Shown in pieces: positions 35,573-45,582 of a DNA stretch of 64,000 bases. The notes below the pieces were generated by a model. That model had not been told where the DNA came from. It ran no database searches and worked only from the letters and a program-made list of their open reading frames with translations. The position numbers and the translations under genes are program-made. Source of the stretch: Candidatus Villigracilis proximus (GTDB taxonomy: Bacteria; Chloroflexota; Anaerolineae; Anaerolineales; Villigracilaceae); NCBI GenBank assembly GCA_016715195.1, contig JADKBB010000018.1, positions 35,366 through 99,365 on the forward strand, in the 5' to 3' direction. Within the stretch, counting starts at the first letter, position 1; each line of letters starts with the position of its first letter.

Positions 35573-36530
35573 ATGAAAATACGTTTCAACCTGTTGATCT
35601 TGTTTGTGCTGTTGGGGGCGCTGATTCTCAGCGCGTGTGGAGCGGCTCCATCTACAGAAGCGCCCGCCATAAGTGAGGAATTTATGTTTGAAGTCCCCGC
35701 TGCCGTGGAGAGTGCAGGACAGTCAGATGCTGTACTGGAAGCGCCTCTTCCTGCATCTGATATTTCAGCGGCTCCAATTGCCAACACGAATGCAGAGCGC
35801 GCCGCTTTTGCATCTTCACACATGATTATCAAAAACGGAGATGTCAAACTCCTCGTTGAGGATACCGATATTGCGATTGATCGTGCCACACAAACCATCG
35901 GTGACATGGGCGGATATATCATTAGTTCGCGGGTGTGGTATCAGCCGCATTATGATGGCGAAAATTATAAATATGCCACCATTACCATCGGTGTGCCTGT
36001 GGACCAGTTTGAGCGCACGCTCTCCCGTCTGCGCGCGCTGGCTGCCAAAGTGCTTGATGAAACCGCTTCAGGCGAAGATGTGACCAATCAATTCGTTGAC
36101 CTGCAATCACAAGTGACAAATCTTGAAGCCACACGCGACCGCATCAAGTCATTCCTTGAAGATGCAAAAACTGTGGATGAAGCCTTGCGCATCAATCAGG
36201 AACTCGCCAATGTGGAAGCTCAGATCGAACAGATCAAAGGCCAGATGAATTATTTGCAGGATCGCTCTGCCTATTCCACGATCACAGTCAACTTTGAGCC
36301 TGTGCTGCCCTGAATTGATCTCCACACCCACCCCAACCCCCACGCCGAATGTCTGGCAGCCGGGCGAGACTTTCAACAATGCCAAAGAATCAGTGACTTT
36401 TGCTTATCAAGGCATCATAGATTTCCTGATCTGGGTTCTGGTTGTGTTCGTCCCAATCTTTGCCCCGCCGGTTTTGATCATCTGGGGTCTGTGGAAATTA
36501 CTGACTCGCAAATCGAAGAAGACACAGTAA
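35573..36530 (+). CDS. DUF4349-like lipoprotein (frameshifted)
   Basis: The ATG at 35573 follows AAAGGAG and starts a lipoprotein signal (LILSAC, Cys about 22). A DUF4349-type domain follows: MIIKNGDVKLLVEDTDIAID, GGYIISSRVWY, ITIGVPVDQFERTLSRLRAL, and a coiled coil (QSQVTNLEATRDRIKSFL, VEAQIEQIKGQMNYLQDRS). One extra C in CTGCCCTGA at about 36308 stops the frame. The next frame resumes as ELISTPTPTPTP, and ends with one transmembrane helix and a basic tail, the normal end of this family. About 318 residues restored. Function in this family is unknown; the lipid anchor plus C-terminal helix suggests a membrane-tethered sensor or structural role. Confidence 0.82.
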
Positions 36531-36543
36531 TAAGTAATAAGTA

Positions 36544-36572
36544 AAACGAGGAAGACGTGGTCTTCCTCGTTT
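36544..36572. terminator. Stem-loop terminator between convergent genes
   Basis: Thirteen-base stem (36544-36556 with 36560-36572; core CGAGGAAGAC) with three-base loop, preceded by AGTAATA heptamers (36528-36545). Confidence 0.8.
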
Positions 36573-36615
36573 CTCGTTTCTCTTTCTTATTTCTTCTTTT
36601 ATCCTCACTGCATTC

Positions 36616-38418
36616 TCACTGCATCTTAATCCGCCATAGATCCATCGACTGATCATATCCGCGGATTTCACCTTGAAAGCGTGTCAGCGAATTGGGCGGC
36701 GCATTCTTCTCAAGAAATTCGATCACTTCCTCATCATTGCGAATCGCATCAGAAAGGATGGCTTCACCGCCTACTGAAAAATTCGGCAGGCGCGCAGTGA
36801 TGTTAACCGTGGAACCGAAATAATCCAACCGGTCATTTAGATTAACGACAATGCACGGCCCGTTGTGAATCCCAACTTTGAGCGATAAGGGCGGAGTTCC
36901 ACGCTCTGCAATTTGCTTCTGCACCGTCCAGATCGCGCGCACCGCAGAGACCGGGCTACGGAATGCAGCCATGATCGCATCACCCATGGTCTTTACAATC
37001 GAGCCGCCCTCCGCAGCAACAGCCTGCTCCAAAATTTCAAAATGTTCGCGCACACGTCCAAAGGCGGGCGCGTCACCGATCTCACGATACATGCGCGTTG
37101 AGTTGCGCAGATCAGTAAACATCAATGTGGTTGCGCCTACAGAAATTTCTTCACCGGGGCGTAACACTTCACTTGAGAATAGATCACGAAAAACCTGCAG
37201 TGTGGTCACATCGGCTGCCGTCGCCGCTTGATCTGACCAGGCTGTACGCATCAGTTCAACGGTCAGGGGTTGATCCGTTTCATTAATCAAATGAATATAG
37301 GGCATGAGTCCCAATTCAGTCACACCTGTCGGCCAACCCTTGTGATTTATACGAAGGTCAATTTTTTCCGCACCGCTATTATTTGCCAATAAAATCTGTG
37401 CCCCTGATAATTGTGGTGAGCGCAGCGAATATCTTCCTTCGCTAAGCATGGTTGAAAATGGCAATTCCTCACGCGGCGGCACGATCAACGAAAACGCGAT
37501 ATGCGGCTGACGCTGCGGACTGCCCACACAAAACTCCACAGTGGCATCCACAGCGCGCACCGATTGATTCGGACGAAAGATCACTTCAACATTATGATCA
37601 AAGTTCACTCTGAAATCAATCTGACAGGTATTGCAATGTGATGTGGCATGCACATCATTCAAACGCGCATAATCTTCGGCAACGCCGCGGCACTCCGGGC
37701 AAAGCAAGTCCCAATACAGATCCAGAACGCCAACACGCGTGGCATACAAAAAAGCCTCCAACACAGCGCGGCGCGAAACGCCCCAGCCATCGGCCAGTGC
37801 ATAGGGTCTCATACGCTGGATGGAAAGATCATCGGCGTGTTGTAAAAATTCATAAAGCGGATTAAGAATCGACTCGTCCACGCCCTGATCTTTGAGCCGG
37901 TCGCGCATAACCTGCAGCCTGCTCCTGCCATTCGAGGAGAGTACTCTTCCTTTTGGAAAAACCAGTTCCGGGCCGCCGTTCGAAGCGATGCGGTCGTATC
38001 GTTTAAATACAGTTTCAAATTGTCTGGCGCTGACAATTCCGATCGCCAGCGGAATGCTCACATCCCCCAAAATATTTTTGGCTTTCACCAATACATCATA
38101 GATCATGCGCGTACCGGAAGGCTGCAACCGCTCCAGACGACAATCCACACGCATCTCTGCCAGCGGACCTTTCCGGTAGCGGCGTAAAATCCCAAAGCGG
38201 TAGGGATACGTCCACTCGAAGGGTTCTTCCTCCCACTCCACTTGGACCAGGGGAATCTTGAACCTGACAAGTTTGATGCCGTTTGAAATACTGAGCAGCT
38301 CCATTGGCGGCAGGCCTGTATCACGATTGAAACGATTCGTATCCGACACAAGCGGCCAGAGCGCCTCAGGCGAGGATTCCAGATCCCATGTCCATGTGTA
38401 GTGATATTCTTTTGCCAT
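36616..38418 (-). CDS. Class III adenylate/guanylate cyclase with START-like N-terminal domain
   Basis: 600 residues, soluble. The N-terminal 150 residues resemble the SRPBCC/START lipid- or ligand-binding fold (HYTWTWDLESSPEALWPLVSDTNRFN). A middle region with a zinc-binding-like CPECRG ... CNTCQ pattern follows. C-terminal cyclase domain from about 430: TLMFTDLRNSTRMYREIGD (first metal Asp), GSIVKTMGDAIMAAF (second metal Asp), and NITARLPNF (transition-state Asn/Arg). All catalytic positions look present. Possible cAMP source for the CRP/FNR-like box seen at 9739. Monocistronic; divergent from phoB. Confidence 0.88.
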   Translation of the reverse strand: MAKEYHYTWTWDLESSPEALWPLVSDTNRFNRDTGLPPMELLSISNGIKLVRFKIPLVQVEWEEEPFEWTYPYRFGILRRYRKGPLAEMRVDCRLERLQPSGTRMIYDVLVKAKNILGDVSIPLAIGIVSARQFETVFKRYDRIASNGGPELVFPKGRVLSSNGRSRLQVMRDRLKDQGVDESILNPLYEFLQHADDLSIQRMRPYALADGWGVSRRAVLEAFLYATRVGVLDLYWDLLCPECRGVAEDYARLNDVHATSHCNTCQIDFRVNFDHNVEVIFRPNQSVRAVDATVEFCVGSPQRQPHIAFSLIVPPREELPFSTMLSEGRYSLRSPQLSGAQILLANNSGAEKIDLRINHKGWPTGVTELGLMPYIHLINETDQPLTVELMRTAWSDQAATAADVTTLQVFRDLFSSEVLRPGEEISVGATTLMFTDLRNSTRMYREIGDAPAFGRVREHFEILEQAVAAEGGSIVKTMGDAIMAAFRSPVSAVRAIWTVQKQIAERGTPPLSLKVGIHNGPCIVVNLNDRLDYFGSTVNITARLPNFSVGGEAILSDAIRNDEEVIEFLEKNAPPNSLTRFQGEIRGYDQSMDLWRIKMQ

Positions 38419-38501
38419 AGTAGATCAGACGCTCATTAATGGAACAATTTTACTCATGTTTATATCACAGAGTATTACAATGAAATGGCAGGTTGTTTGC
38501 T

Positions 38502-38518
38502 TTAACATCCCATTAACA
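38502..38518 (+). promoter_or_regulatory. Pho box upstream of phoB
   Basis: TTAACA (38502-38507), five bases, TTAACA (38513-38518): two perfect half-sites of the PhoP/PhoB direct-repeat type. A -10 box TATATT lies at 38538-38543, 7 bp from the phoB ATG. Confidence 0.75.
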
Positions 38519-38550
38519 GATAAAAATTCCTTTATGGTATATTCTCATCA

Positions 38551-39261
38551 ATGCCTGAAACAATTTTGATCGTTGAAGATGAACTCTCTCTACAAGAGAC
38601 CCTGGCCTATAACCTGAAAAAAGAAGGTTATACGGTGGAAACTGTTGGGGATGGACGCGCTGCGCTTGAATCTGCAAGGCGCTTAAAACCGGATCTGATC
38701 GTGCTTGACATCATGCTGCCCGAAATGGACGGCTTTGAAGTGGCACGCATTCTACGCAAGGAAATGTCTGCTGCCATTTTGATGCTCACCGCCCGTGATG
38801 ATGAAATAGACCGTGTGGTAGGCCTCGAAGTTGGCGCGGATGACTATCTAACCAAACCATTTTCGATGCGTGAGCTGTTGGCACGCGTCAAGTCACAACT
38901 CAGGCGTGCGCGCTTGCTGCGCGAAGAAATGGGCAAAAGCAGTTCCTCCGCTCCGGCACATGAAGTGCTGGCGTTTGATAACCTTGCCATTAATCTCACG
39001 CGCCGCGAAGTACTGCTTGATGGCGAACCGATTCAGATCAAGCCAAAAGAATACGAACTGCTGCTCTTCCTTGCCGAACATCGCCGCCAGATGCTTTCAC
39101 GTGAATTCATCCTGGAGCGCGTTTGGGGCTGGGACTTTATCGGCGATAGCCGCACGGTGGATGTACACGTCCGCTGGCTGCGCCAGAAGATCGAAGCAGA
39201 CTCCTCGAACCCTACACGCATTGTGACGGTAAGAGGCGGAGGCTATAGATTCGAAGGATAG
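38551..39261 (+). CDS. phoB: Response regulator PhoB/PhoP (OmpR family)
   Basis: 236 residues. Receiver domain with acidic pair (VEDELS), phosphoacceptor Asp in LIVLDIMLPEMDG, Thr in LTARDD, Lys in LTKPFSMRELLARV. C-terminal winged helix: RREVLLDGEPIQIKPKEYEL and DSRTVDVHVRWLRQKIE. PhoB identity rests on the adjacent phoR, its Pho box and the whole pst/ppk neighbourhood. No Shine-Dalgarno is visible; a leaderless transcript is likely. Confidence 0.93.
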   Translation: MPETILIVEDELSLQETLAYNLKKEGYTVETVGDGRAALESARRLKPDLIVLDIMLPEMDGFEVARILRKEMSAAILMLTARDDEIDRVVGLEVGADDYLTKPFSMRELLARVKSQLRRARLLREEMGKSSSSAPAHEVLAFDNLAINLTRREVLLDGEPIQIKPKEYELLLFLAEHRRQMLSREFILERVWGWDFIGDSRTVDVHVRWLRQKIEADSSNPTRIVTVRGGGYRFEG

Positions 39262-39310
39262 GGGAAAGAGGAATGAAAGATGAAGAAAAGATCAAAGGTC
39301 AAAAATTGAG

Positions 39311-40538
39311 ATGAATTCATTTCTGTTGAGTTTAGTGATTGTTTTATTTTTTGTCGCTGCCTGGTTTATGTGGCGCTATTATGATTTAAAAAAACGTGTG
39401 GATGAATATGCCCGTCTGGCGCGCATTTCACCGGAAAGACTCCCCACAGACCTAAAACAAATTGAAAATCTTTCAAACGCCATCGCATCGCTCAAGACGA
39501 GTTTTGATCTTCAGCTTTCAACCGTAAACTCCGAGAACGCGCGCCTCTCGACAGTCCTTGAGCAGTTGACCGACGGTGTGATCATTGTGGATGCGAATGG
39601 ATTGATTCAATTTGCGAATCCAGCGGCACAAAAACTTTTTGAAATTTCAGACGCGCCCGGACATAGCGTCACCGAGGTTGTCCGCAATCATCAATTGGTC
39701 GATGCCTGGCGGCGATGCCAGCAGACAAATGAAATGCAAAGCGAGTCAGTTGAGTTGCCGATGCGCCGCCTGTTTCTGCAGATCATCGCCATTCCTGATA
39801 CTCATTCCAGCGGAAGTTTACTGCTTGTGCAAGACCTGACCCGTGTCCGCAGACTTGAAACCGTGCGGCGGGATTTTATCTCAAACGTATCACATGAATT
39901 GCGGACTCCCCTCGCCTCGCTCAAAGCCTTGACCGAGACGTTACAAAACGGCGCTCTCGCAGACCCGGAAGCTGGTCCGCGTTTCCTGAGCAGGATCAAC
40001 ACTGAAGTGGATGCGTTAACGCAGATGGCTCAGGAACTGCTTGATCTCTCACGCATCGAGTCGGGCCAGGTGGAATTAATCCTCGCGCCGCTTTCACCAA
40101 ATACTCTGGTCACATCGGCTGTAGATCGTATGAGGATGCAAGCCGAACGTGCCGGGTTAAAATTATCGATCAAGTGTGAAGACGGCTTGCAAAATATCTG
40201 CGCGGATCAATCGCGGCTGGAGCAGGTGCTGGTCAATATTATCCATAACGCGGTCAAATTCACAAAACCGGGGGGCGAAGTGTCTGTCGAAACAGAATCA
40301 AGCATCGGCGGGGCAAGATTCGCTGTGCGGGATTCGGGAGTTGGAATTCCAGAGGAGAGTCTGACTCGTATTTTTGAAAAGATCTTATCGTGGATCGATC
40401 CTGCACAGGTTCCGCACGGGCTTTGGGCTTTCGATCTCAAAACATATTGTGGAAACTCACAATGGGAAAATCTGGGCGGAGAGTAATGAAGGTCGTGGAA
40501 GCGTGTTCTATTTTATGATCCCTTTTGCAAAGAATTAA
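39311..40538 (+). CDS. phoR: Phosphate-sensing histidine kinase PhoR (3' part disrupted by several indels)
   Basis: One N-terminal transmembrane helix, coiled region, PAS domain (LEQLTDGVIIVDANGLIQFA), HisKA with FISNVSHELRTPLASLKAL (phospho-His), and HATPase N box (LEQVLVNIIHNAVKF). G1 is present (VRDSGVGIPEE). From about 40385 to 40440 at least three indels break the F and G2 boxes, and the open frame drifts to a stop at 40486. The proper C-terminus (SISKHIVETHNGKIW, then GSVFYFMIPFAKN) is readable in another frame up to the TAA at 40536-40538. 409 residues if restored. Partner of PhoB, 49 bp downstream. Could be a real lesion, since the indels cluster. Confidence 0.85.
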
Positions 40539-40539
40539 A

Positions 40540-40574
40540 AAATATCCCGCAGGATTTAACTCTGCGGGATATTT
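40540..40574. terminator. Bidirectional terminator between phoR and ppk
   Basis: Perfect 13-base stem (40540-40552 with 40562-40574; core ATCCCGCAG), nine-base loop, A and T tracts on both sides. Confidence 0.9.
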
Positions 40575-40589
40575 ACTCTATAAAAAAGA

Positions 40590-42694
40590 CTAGCTCATAA
40601 ATTTTTCCTGAACATCCACCGCATCCTTGCCTGCTTCAGGAATAATGCGGTTATATTTGCCATCAGGCTGCAAAACACGCGCGCGCATGTTGTCTTTCAG
40701 ATACGTATCCAAAACGCGCTGGCGCAGGTAATGAACATGATCCTTGTTCTCCACCGGGAAGACAACCTCAACCCGATGATTGAGATTACGCGGCATGAGA
40801 TCTGCGCTGCCGAGATAAATATTTTCCTTGCCGTCGTTGTGGAAATAAAACAAACGGCTGTGTTCAAGATAGCGCCCGACAATACTGATCACGCGGATGT
40901 TTTCGCTCACACCTTTGATGCCGGGGCGCAAACAACACATGCCGCGCACCAGCAGATCAACCTTCACACCCGCCTGCGATGCCCGATACAAAAGCTGGAT
41001 CATGTTTGGGTCAACCAGTGAATTGAGTTTAAAGATCAAGTGCGCCTTGCGTCCCTGTTGGGCATGCTCGATCTCACGCAGGATCATTTTCTCCAGCTTC
41101 TTGCGCAAACTGACGGGGGCGACCAATAATTTTCGGTATTCCTGTTTTGTAGAATAACCGGTTAAATAATTGAACAGATCAGTTGCATCTGCGCCGATAC
41201 TTTCGTCACAGGTGAACATACCCAGGTCTTCGTAGATGCGGGAAGTATTCGCGTTGTAATTGCCTGTTGCCAGATGCATATAACGGCGGATGCCCTCCCC
41301 TTCCTGACGAACCACCATGCTCACTTTACAATGTGTCTTTAATCCAACCAGTCCATAGACCACATGCACGCCCACTTCTTCAACGCGCGCGCCCAGCCAA
41401 TATTTGATTCTTCATCGAAGCGAGCTTTCAACTCAACCAGCACGGCAACCTGTTTGCCGCGTTCGGCGGCTTCGAGCAGGGCTTCGACCACCGGCGCATT
41501 TGAGCCTACACGATATAACGTTTGTTTGATCGCCAGTACTTGCGGATCACGCGCCGCAGCATTCAGAAAATCCACAACGGGATTAAATGAGTCGTACGGA
41601 TGATGGAGCAGAATATTTTCGTTTCTGATCGCTTCAAAAATATCAGCTGAGGTTGCAGCACGTTTAAATGCCTTGGGAGTGCGCGGCTTATATGGCACAT
41701 CCTTCAAGTCATGTCGTTCCACATTGCTGTAAAGCTGCCATAATCCGCTTAAGCCAAGCGGACTATCCAGCGCATACACATCATTACGGGAGACTTCAAG
41801 GTTATCCACCAGCAGTTCACGGACGGTTTCAGGCATGGATTCATAGACAGCCACCTGCACCACCGAACCGAATTTGCGCTTGCGGATGCTTTGCTGCATG
41901 GTCTCAAGCAGGTCGTCTGCTTCAAGTTCCTGAATTTCGATATCTGCATCGCGCACAATGCGGAAGGGATGCGCAGAAATCACTTCCATGCCGGGGAAGA
42001 GATCATTGAGATTGGCAGCGATCACCTGTTCAAGCCAGACAAAATAATGCTGGTGTGGAATTGTCCCATCTTTACGGACTCCGCCCGAAGAACGCTTGAT
42101 CGGCAAAAGGCGCGGCAAAGTATCCGGCACTTTAAGACGCGCAAACTTTTCATTCCCTTTTTTGTCGCGGATCACAATAGCAAGATTTAAACTCAAATTT
42201 GAAATATGCGGAAAGGGATGTCCCGGGTCAAGTGCGAGCGGTGTGAGCACGGGATAAACCACTTCTTTAAAGTATGTATCCGCGCGTTCTTTTTGTGTCT
42301 TGCTTAACTTATGATAATCAATGACATGAATGCCATCTTTATCAAGTTTGGGCAAAAGTTTGCGTTGATAGCAGCGCTGCGCATCGATCATCAGTTCCTG
42401 CGACAATTTACGAATGGCAGCCAGTTGATCGGGCGGAGTTGCGCCATCTGGAGAGACATCCATAATGCGCGCTTCCACCATCTTACGGATGCCGGAGACG
42501 CGCACCATAAAGAACTCGTCCATATTCGAGCCGAAGATGGCAAGGAATTTCACGCGCTCAAGCAAAGGCTTGGATTCGTCCCAGGCTTCTTCAAGCACAC
42601 GGCGCTGAAATTCCAGCAAACTCAACTCACGATTGATATAAAGGGAAGGCGAAGCAAGGTCAATCGCTGCTTCAACGGAAACAGTTTCAGTCAT
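40590..42694 (-). CDS. ppk: Polyphosphate kinase PPK1 (frameshifted)
   Basis: Reversible synthesis of polyphosphate from ATP. N-terminal domain ASPSLYINRELSLLEFQRRVL, head domain, then SRNDVYALDSPLGLSGLW, HHPYDSFNPVVDFLNAAARD, and AIKQTLYRVGSNAPVVEALLEAAE. The frame breaks near 41381-41392 in a GCGCGCG run: one base lost turns ALEEVGVHVVYG into an unrelated end. The other frame continues VYGLVGLKTHCKVS (region of the autophosphorylated His), YMHLATGNYN, DLFNYLTGYS and the C-terminal PLD-like domain. About 701 residues, normal for PPK1. Last gene of the phoU-ppx-CHAD-sixA-ppk operon. Confidence 0.93.
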
Positions 42695-42696
42695 GT

Positions 42697-43200
42697 TTAT
42701 TTTTCACTCATCTCAACCAGGATACCGGGTGTAAGTAACCATTCTAACGTAGCTTTGCGAGTATGGTGAAGGTCATCGGCAGAAAGCCTGCACACGCCGC
42801 CTTTTTTGATGGTCATGTCCACGCCTGCATTGTCAGAGATCAACAAACTGATAAGAGCGGTTAAGAAAGGTTCATGCCCGACCAATACGATGCTATTTGC
42901 GCTGTACTTCTCATTCATTTCTGCGATCAATAGATCGGGATCACCCATCGGGACCAGATTCTCGCTAAACACAATTTCCTTCTTCTTGAAGACCTCGGCC
43001 AGAATTTCAGCCGTCTCACTCGCGCGGACATAGGGACTGGAAATAATGAGGTCAAATTCAACGCCGATGGAGCGCAGTCCCTTCGCGATCAGACGCATTT
43101 TCTTTTTGCCTTTATCCGTGAGCGGGCGCTGACTGTCGTCTTCGTATTCGGGCGTGCCTTCGTCCACTGCAATGGCGTGGCGGATGATATATAAGTTCAT
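42697..43200 (-). CDS. sixA: Phosphohistidine phosphatase SixA-like (histidine phosphatase family)
   Basis: 167 residues. Catalytic motif LYIIRHAIAVDEG at the N-terminus (RHG-type with Ala), FDLIISSPYVRASETAEILAEV, and second catalytic His in VLVGHEPFLTALI. Typical of SixA, which dephosphorylates phosphohistidine proteins. Located 2 bp upstream of ppk and 3 bp after the CHAD gene; this trio recurs in many bacteria and suggests a link to histidine-phosphorylated or polyphosphate-bound proteins. Confidence 0.9.
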   Translation of the reverse strand: MNLYIIRHAIAVDEGTPEYEDDSQRPLTDKGKKKMRLIAKGLRSIGVEFDLIISSPYVRASETAEILAEVFKKKEIVFSENLVPMGDPDLLIAEMNEKYSANSIVLVGHEPFLTALISLLISDNAGVDMTIKKGGVCRLSADDLHHTRKATLEWLLTPGILVEMSEK

Positions 43201-43203
43201 GAT

Positions 43204-44052
43204 TTATTTCTCCTGAGGATAAGTTTGGTCTGGCGCAGAGCGCCAAAAAGTAAATACCTCACCCTTGTCTTCGATGTAACGCGAAACGGCAAGGGTATGG
43301 CGTTCTTTGTAAAAAGAGCGGGCGGGTTCGGGGTTGTAGGAAGCAGGCGCCAGGCTTTCAAAATCCGCGAGTTCCTGCGAAGCCACTTCCATATCTTGAA
43401 TATCGCCCATGGCTGTTTGATAGTCATGCATCTTCTTCAACTGATCAGATGGGAAATTTTCAAGGATGGGGAAAATCGCCTCGATCATGTAGCGGAATTT
43501 CTTAAAGGCAATCCGTACGCGATGGATCGTGGCTGGCTGGTTCGGATCGATCTGAGTATACCGTTGATTCACAAGCGCAAATGCTTCATCCACGGCGGAG
43601 AATATGCTTAATTCCAGATCGATCTGCTTAATGGATTCGACCTTTTTGTGCAGTTTCTGAATACGTTTGGAAAGGTCCGCAATTTTTAACGATTTGATCT
43701 CTTTGCGTGCCGCGCGCAGCAGTTTCTTTTCCTTATGTTGTAAATGTTCCTGAAAAGGATGAAGTGCCGGAGTCTCTTGGATCATTTCAGAGATATCCGC
43801 CAGCAGCACCTGCGTATCGCGCAGTTCATCCAGATTATCGAGTTGATCTTTTAAAGTGCGGCGTATTTTTTTAATCCCCGGGTCTTTCATAACCGTACGC
43901 AAAAGATCAAGAAAAGAAAGCAGGCGGCGTGTCGCCACGCGGAAATCATGCACCGCTTCTTCAGAAAATTCCAGACGGCAGTTTTTTAATTCGGCTTTGT
44001 ATTTATCACGACGTGCGTTTAATGAATCCAATAAAAGGGTTTGCGTATTCAT
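43204..44052 (-). CDS. CHAD-domain protein
   Basis: 282 residues, all-helical and rich in basic residues with conserved histidines (EEAVHDFRVATRRLLSFLDLL, IHRVRIAFKKFRYMIEAIFP, MHDYQTAMGDIQDMEV). CHAD domains bind polyphosphate and localise proteins to polyphosphate granules. No CYTH/triphosphatase domain is fused. Between ppx (7-bp gap) and sixA (3-bp gap) in one operon. Confidence 0.9.
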   Translation of the reverse strand: MNTQTLLLDSLNARRDKYKAELKNCRLEFSEEAVHDFRVATRRLLSFLDLLRTVMKDPGIKKIRRTLKDQLDNLDELRDTQVLLADISEMIQETPALHPFQEHLQHKEKKLLRAARKEIKSLKIADLSKRIQKLHKKVESIKQIDLELSIFSAVDEAFALVNQRYTQIDPNQPATIHRVRIAFKKFRYMIEAIFPILENFPSDQLKKMHDYQTAMGDIQDMEVASQELADFESLAPASYNPEPARSFYKERHTLAVSRYIEDKGEVFTFWRSAPDQTYPQEK

Positions 44053-44059
44053 GTTTACA

Positions 44060-45571
44060 TCACTCTACGATCTTTAATTTTACGCCAAAAATATCCTGAA
44101 AGAGTCTCTGACGTTTTTCAAGCGTCCAGCGCTCCAGCATCAGATCGCCTGCCCCCAGCAACTTCAGTTTCCATGTATTCTTTTGTTCTTCAAGCAGAAT
44201 ATCTTTCACACGGCCCGTGTGGCTCACATCCAACCCATCTGCGAGGCGCATCAGCGCCGAGAGTTTTATTACTATAAGGCGGTCTTTGGGATGCAGGCTT
44301 CTAAAGTTATCATCCTGCAATGAAGGTGTTGCCTTGCGATGATATTGAATAATATTGGCAACAATATTCTGACGTTCCTCGGTCAGGCCGATCAGTGGAT
44401 TGGCTTTCAAAATATAGTAACCGTGTTTGTGATGATCCACCGTATTAATAAAATGACCGATGTCATGCAGCAAAGCGGCAACTTCCAACAGCAATTTATT
44501 TTCATCATCCAGCTCATGCAAATCTTGAGACTGGTCAAACAATCTGCCCGCCAGATATGAAACCAGTTCGGCATGTTCGCGGTCAAACTGATATTTTTCA
44601 CCCAGCCGCAGCGCGGAAGTCCACACTTGCTCACGCCCAGAAATCGGCGTAGCCGCCTGCAAGTTGGAAGCCATGTCCCACAGCACACCGTCTTTCAAGC
44701 CAACATTGGGAATGGTCACTTCCTTGATCTTCGCTTCATGCACGATCATTTGCAGGACGATGGACGCAGGCAGGATGACATCTGCGCGATCAGGTTTTAA
44801 CTTGAACTTGCGCATCCTTTCTTCAACCTTCAACCTGCTCAATGTTTCAACCAGCGTATCCAGCTCTTCGAGAGTGATGGCACGGTCACTATCACGTTTG
44901 AAAATTTTCTCGCGTAACCTGCCCATCTCCTCGATGTTGCCCCCCGTCCCGACGCAAATGTCTATTTTTTTTGAACCAATTTCCCGGTCAATGCGGCGAC
45001 GCGCCGCTTCGGCGTATTCCCGCACCAGTTTGTGAAAAGGCATCGCGGCGTTTTTTTCTCCGCTCAATTTTTTGAGCAGACGCACGGTTCCCATATTGTA
45101 ACTTTCAGTGGATAGGATATTCCCATTTTGTGAAAGAGTCACTTCCACGCTGCCGCCCCCAATATCAATTAATAATACGTGTTTGTTTTTCAGGTTTACA
45201 GCCTGAGACACAGCCAAATGGATCAGCCGTGCTTCCTCTTCCCCGCTAATGGTTTCGATCTCAATTCCGGTGGAACGCGCGATGCGATCAATGAGAAGAT
45301 CGCCGTTGACCAGCTCACGCATGGCACTGGTGGCAACCGCGCGGATCTTTTCCACTTTGTGATTATCTGCGATCCTGCGAAAACGGGTGAACGCATCCAC
45401 AGCCTGCTGTGCGGTTTCATCGCTGACCATGCCTGTCGTAAAGGCATCCTGTCCCAGGCGCACTGGCAGGCGCAGATTTTCAACTGCTTCAACTTTCCCC
45501 TCATAAACAATTCGTCCGACGACCATACGCATGGCGTTGGAGCCAACATCAATTGCCGCAATAATTTGCAT
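44060..45571 (-). CDS. ppx: Exopolyphosphatase/pppGpp phosphohydrolase with HD domain
   Basis: 503 residues. Actin-like ATPase fold: IIAAIDVGSNAMRMVVGRI, EEEARLIHLAVSQAV, LLIDIGGGSVEVTLSQ. C-terminal HD-type domain: LLHDIGHFINTVDHHKHGYYIL. Hydrolyses terminal phosphates of polyphosphate or pppGpp. Opposes PPK encoded three genes later in the same operon. The start at 45571 lies 11 bp after phoU. Confidence 0.93.
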   Translation of the reverse strand: MQIIAAIDVGSNAMRMVVGRIVYEGKVEAVENLRLPVRLGQDAFTTGMVSDETAQQAVDAFTRFRRIADNHKVEKIRAVATSAMRELVNGDLLIDRIARSTGIEIETISGEEEARLIHLAVSQAVNLKNKHVLLIDIGGGSVEVTLSQNGNILSTESYNMGTVRLLKKLSGEKNAAMPFHKLVREYAEAARRRIDREIGSKKIDICVGTGGNIEEMGRLREKIFKRDSDRAITLEELDTLVETLSRLKVEERMRKFKLKPDRADVILPASIVLQMIVHEAKIKEVTIPNVGLKDGVLWDMASNLQAATPISGREQVWTSALRLGEKYQFDREHAELVSYLAGRLFDQSQDLHELDDENKLLLEVAALLHDIGHFINTVDHHKHGYYILKANPLIGLTEERQNIVANIIQYHRKATPSLQDDNFRSLHPKDRLIVIKLSALMRLADGLDVSHTGRVKDILLEEQKNTWKLKLLGAGDLMLERWTLEKRQRLFQDIFGVKLKIVE

Positions 45572-45582
45572 GGTTCCGTTCT

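Noticed and set aside
41381..41392. Programmed frameshift in ppk
   Set aside because: No slippery heptamer with downstream structure was seen; PPK1 is not known for recoding, and similar breaks occur in many genes here.
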